64,000 nucleotides of DNA. It comes from Pseudomonas frederiksbergensis. Lineage in GTDB: Bacteria; Pseudomonadota; Gammaproteobacteria; Pseudomonadales; Pseudomonadaceae. Shown here one piece after another: positions 62,475-64,000 of the stretch; position 1 is the stretch's first letter; every line of letters begins with the position of its first letter. The stretch is taken from positions 2,944,501 through 3,008,500 of the forward strand of contig NZ_CP018319.1 in NCBI RefSeq assembly GCF_001952935.1. Direction: 5' to 3'. The notes beneath the pieces are model-generated. The model did not search any database. It was not told where the DNA came from and was given only the letters and a program-made list of their open reading frames with translations. Both the position numbers and the translations under genes were made by a program.

Positions 62475-64000
62475 TTACTCGGGCAGGGCGATCGGACCGA
62501 TCTCGTTGAACACATCTCCTGGACCCGGGTTCTCGGCGTGAGTTTCACCGCCGAAGTGTTTCATGATGCCCCACACCGCATTAAGCGAGGTCTGTACCGC
62601 GCCTTCGACCCAGGCAGGCGTCCACGAAACGTCGTCGCCGGCGATGAAAATCCCGCGCTGCTCGGCCGGCATGTCGTCCTGCATGAAGTGCGCGTACATG
62701 CGCTGGTTGTAGCGATAGTGGCCGGGCAGGGCGCCTTTGAAAGCCCCGAGGAAATGCGGGTCGGCTTCCCAGGACACGGTGATAGGATCGCCGATGATCC
62801 GCGCGGCGATGTCGACTTTCGGGTAGATCTTCTTCAACGCATCCAGCGCCAGTTTCACGCGTTTTTCCACCGGTTGCGGGAGCATTTTCAGCGCATCGCT
62901 CATCCACGAATAGGACAGGCAAATCACCCCCGGCTTGTCGTCGCCGTTGTCGAACAGATAAGTGCCACGGGTCAGACGATCGGTGAGGGTCATGCTCATC
63001 AAGTCGCGGCCGGTTTCCGGGTCCTTGTCCTTCCAGAATGGCCGGTCGACCATCACGAAGGTTTTCGACGATTGCATGTAGCGGGTGCGGTCCAGGGCCA
63101 TCCACATCTTTTGCGAGAACAGGGTTTCATCGCATTCGATCTGGGTGGTCAACAGCCAGCTCTGGCACGTGGTCAGCACTGCTGCGTATTCGCGGGTGTC
63201 GCCCCAGTTATCGGTGACGGCAAAGCGCCCGTCTGCCGCGTGGGCAATTTTTTTCACGCCGGTACGTGGCGCGCCATTGTGCAAGGAGCTGAGGCTGGTG
63301 CCTTCTGGCCAGTGCACACAACGTTCCGGCACATGACGCCAGATCCCCAATGGCACTTGCTCCACGCCGCCGACCACCAAATGCTGGTGATCGTCGCAGT
63401 TGGTCATGACCACGCGGAAGATTTCCAGCATCGAATTCGGGAAGTCCGAGTCCCAGCCGCCGGTACCGAAACCGACCTGACCAAACACTTCGCGGTGATG
63501 GAACGAGAGTTTGGCGAAGGCTTTTGAGGTGGCCACGAAGTCGTAGAACGTGCGGTCGTCCCACAGCGGAACGAGGGTGTTCCACAGTTCTTTCAGGCGC
63601 GGCACATCACGGTCGCGGATCGCTTGCTGGATGTCAGAGAACTGCGAACCGGCTTCCAGCGCATCGGCCCAGGCGTCGGCGACTTCCTGGAACAGCGCAG
63701 GAAGATCCGCCAGTTTCTGTGCGTAATGGGTCTGGCCTTCGAGGTCGATCACCGTGCTGCCCGAAGCAGGGGTCAGCGGGTTCGGGAAAGGTTTGGTTTC
63801 GAGGCCAAGCTTGTCGACGTAGTGATAAAACGCGGTGGACGACACGGGGAAGCGCATGCCGCCGAGCTCGGCGATGATGCCTTCGGCGCCGTTGAACGCC
63901 TGGGAGCGCAGACGGCCGCCCATTTTCGAGGCTTCGTACACGACAGGTTTCAGGCCCAGCTTCATCAATTCGTAAGCCGCCACCAGACCGGCGATGCCGG
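62475..64000 (-). CDS. davB: L-Lysine 2-monooxygenase DavB (5' part beyond the window)
   Basis: The visible 508 or so codons belong to the flavin amine oxidase family. At the window edge the frame reads GIAGLVAAYELMKLGLKPVVYEA, the second half of the FAD-binding GxGxxG motif, followed by GGMRFPVSSTAFYHYVDKLGL. It continues with WEADPHFLGAFKGALPGHYRYNQRMY and FIAGDDVSWTPAWVEGAVQTSLNA to the stop. The full protein in Pseudomonas is about 560 residues, so a little over 50 are missing. It converts lysine to 5-aminovaleramide with O2. Confidence 0.92.
   Translation of the reverse strand, partial: GIAGLVAAYELMKLGLKPVVYEASKMGGRLRSQAFNGAEGIIAELGGMRFPVSSTAFYHYVDKLGLETKPFPNPLTPASGSTVIDLEGQTHYAQKLADLPALFQEVADAWADALEAGSQFSDIQQAIRDRDVPRLKELWNTLVPLWDDRTFYDFVATSKAFAKLSFHHREVFGQVGFGTGGWDSDFPNSMLEIFRVVMTNCDDHQHLVVGGVEQVPLGIWRHVPERCVHWPEGTSLSSLHNGAPRTGVKKIAHAADGRFAVTDNWGDTREYAAVLTTCQSWLLTTQIECDETLFSQKMWMALDRTRYMQSSKTFVMVDRPFWKDKDPETGRDLMSMTLTDRLTRGTYLFDNGDDKPGVICLSYSWMSDALKMLPQPVEKRVKLALDALKKIYPKVDIAARIIGDPITVSWEADPHFLGAFKGALPGHYRYNQRMYAHFMQDDMPAEQRGIFIAGDDVSWTPAWVEGAVQTSLNAVWGIMKHFGGETHAENPGPGDVFNEIGPIALPE

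Noticed and set aside
61383..63527. A 714-codon open frame opposite to pqqF, davA and davB
   Set aside because: It spans three well-supported genes and their junctions, and its composition is that of an antisense shadow.

Overview
The window looks like a chromosomal segment of a fluorescent Pseudomonas, most likely of the P. fluorescens group. The reasons are a GC-rich genome, dense REP/REPIN repeats of two recognisable kinds, a Gac/Rsm small RNA preceded by a GacA box, and gene blocks in the order familiar from Pseudomonas: glyA-soxBDAG-purU-fdhA, creBCD, a fiu-type iron locus, glcB, bioBFHCD, fadE1/fadE2, rsmY and the pqq cluster. I see no phage, plasmid, CRISPR array, tRNA or rRNA. All species and synteny statements come from recollection of these families, not from a search.

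Layout. 1-990: a REP-associated tyrosine transposase (RAYT) relic with a nonsense codon, flanked by two long REP-like units. 991-12302: threonine aldolase, a TraX-like membrane protein, then the sarcosine/one-carbon block (glyA, soxB, soxD, soxA, soxG, purU, fdhA), which oxidises sarcosine to glycine and handles the released C1 units. 12579-18559: a DUF2780 protein, a PlsC-type acyltransferase, a retropepsin-like periplasmic protein and creB-creC-creD. 18770-25112: a glutathione S-transferase and an iron-siderophore signalling unit (ECF sigma, FecR-type regulator, TonB receptor, PepSY membrane protein, 59-residue membrane protein). 25360-28716: a DEDDh exonuclease overlapping a cNMP/CBS/DUF294 protein, and a stand-alone receiver. 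28788-38221: malate synthase G, GcvR, RarD, SrkA, a PhoX-type phosphatase, ModE and ComF. 38314-42910: biotin genes bioB, F, H, C, D. 43031-50753: a 98-residue flagellar-rod-like protein, three paralogous acyl-CoA dehydrogenases and a diguanylate cyclase. 50767-53730: GacA box, rsmY, a LysR regulator, a class III aminotransferase and a Pmp3-type protein. 53879-61619: the pqq genes (pqqF, A, B, C, D, E) plus an S9 peptidase. 61668-64000: davA and the 3' part of davB for lysine catabolism.

How it works together. Most of the window is catabolic and cofactor metabolism: glycine betaine/sarcosine demethylation, fatty-acid oxidation feeding the glyoxylate shunt (acyl-CoA dehydrogenases, GlcB), lysine to aminovalerate, PQQ for periplasmic dehydrogenases, and biotin. 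Envelope and global control genes (CreBC, GacA/RsmY, c-di-GMP, ECF sigma) lie among them. Repeats sit almost only between genes, often between convergent genes, and two of them interrupt the otherwise tight sox-purU series.

The observations most worth following are a perfect GacA box and RsmY-type RNA, a pair of perfect DnaA boxes between gcvR and rarD, a tandem CreB-like motif before creD, an exact PsrA-type operator before the first acyl-CoA dehydrogenase, the mini flagellar-rod-like protein, and the exonuclease/DUF294 pair, whose function is not established to my knowledge.
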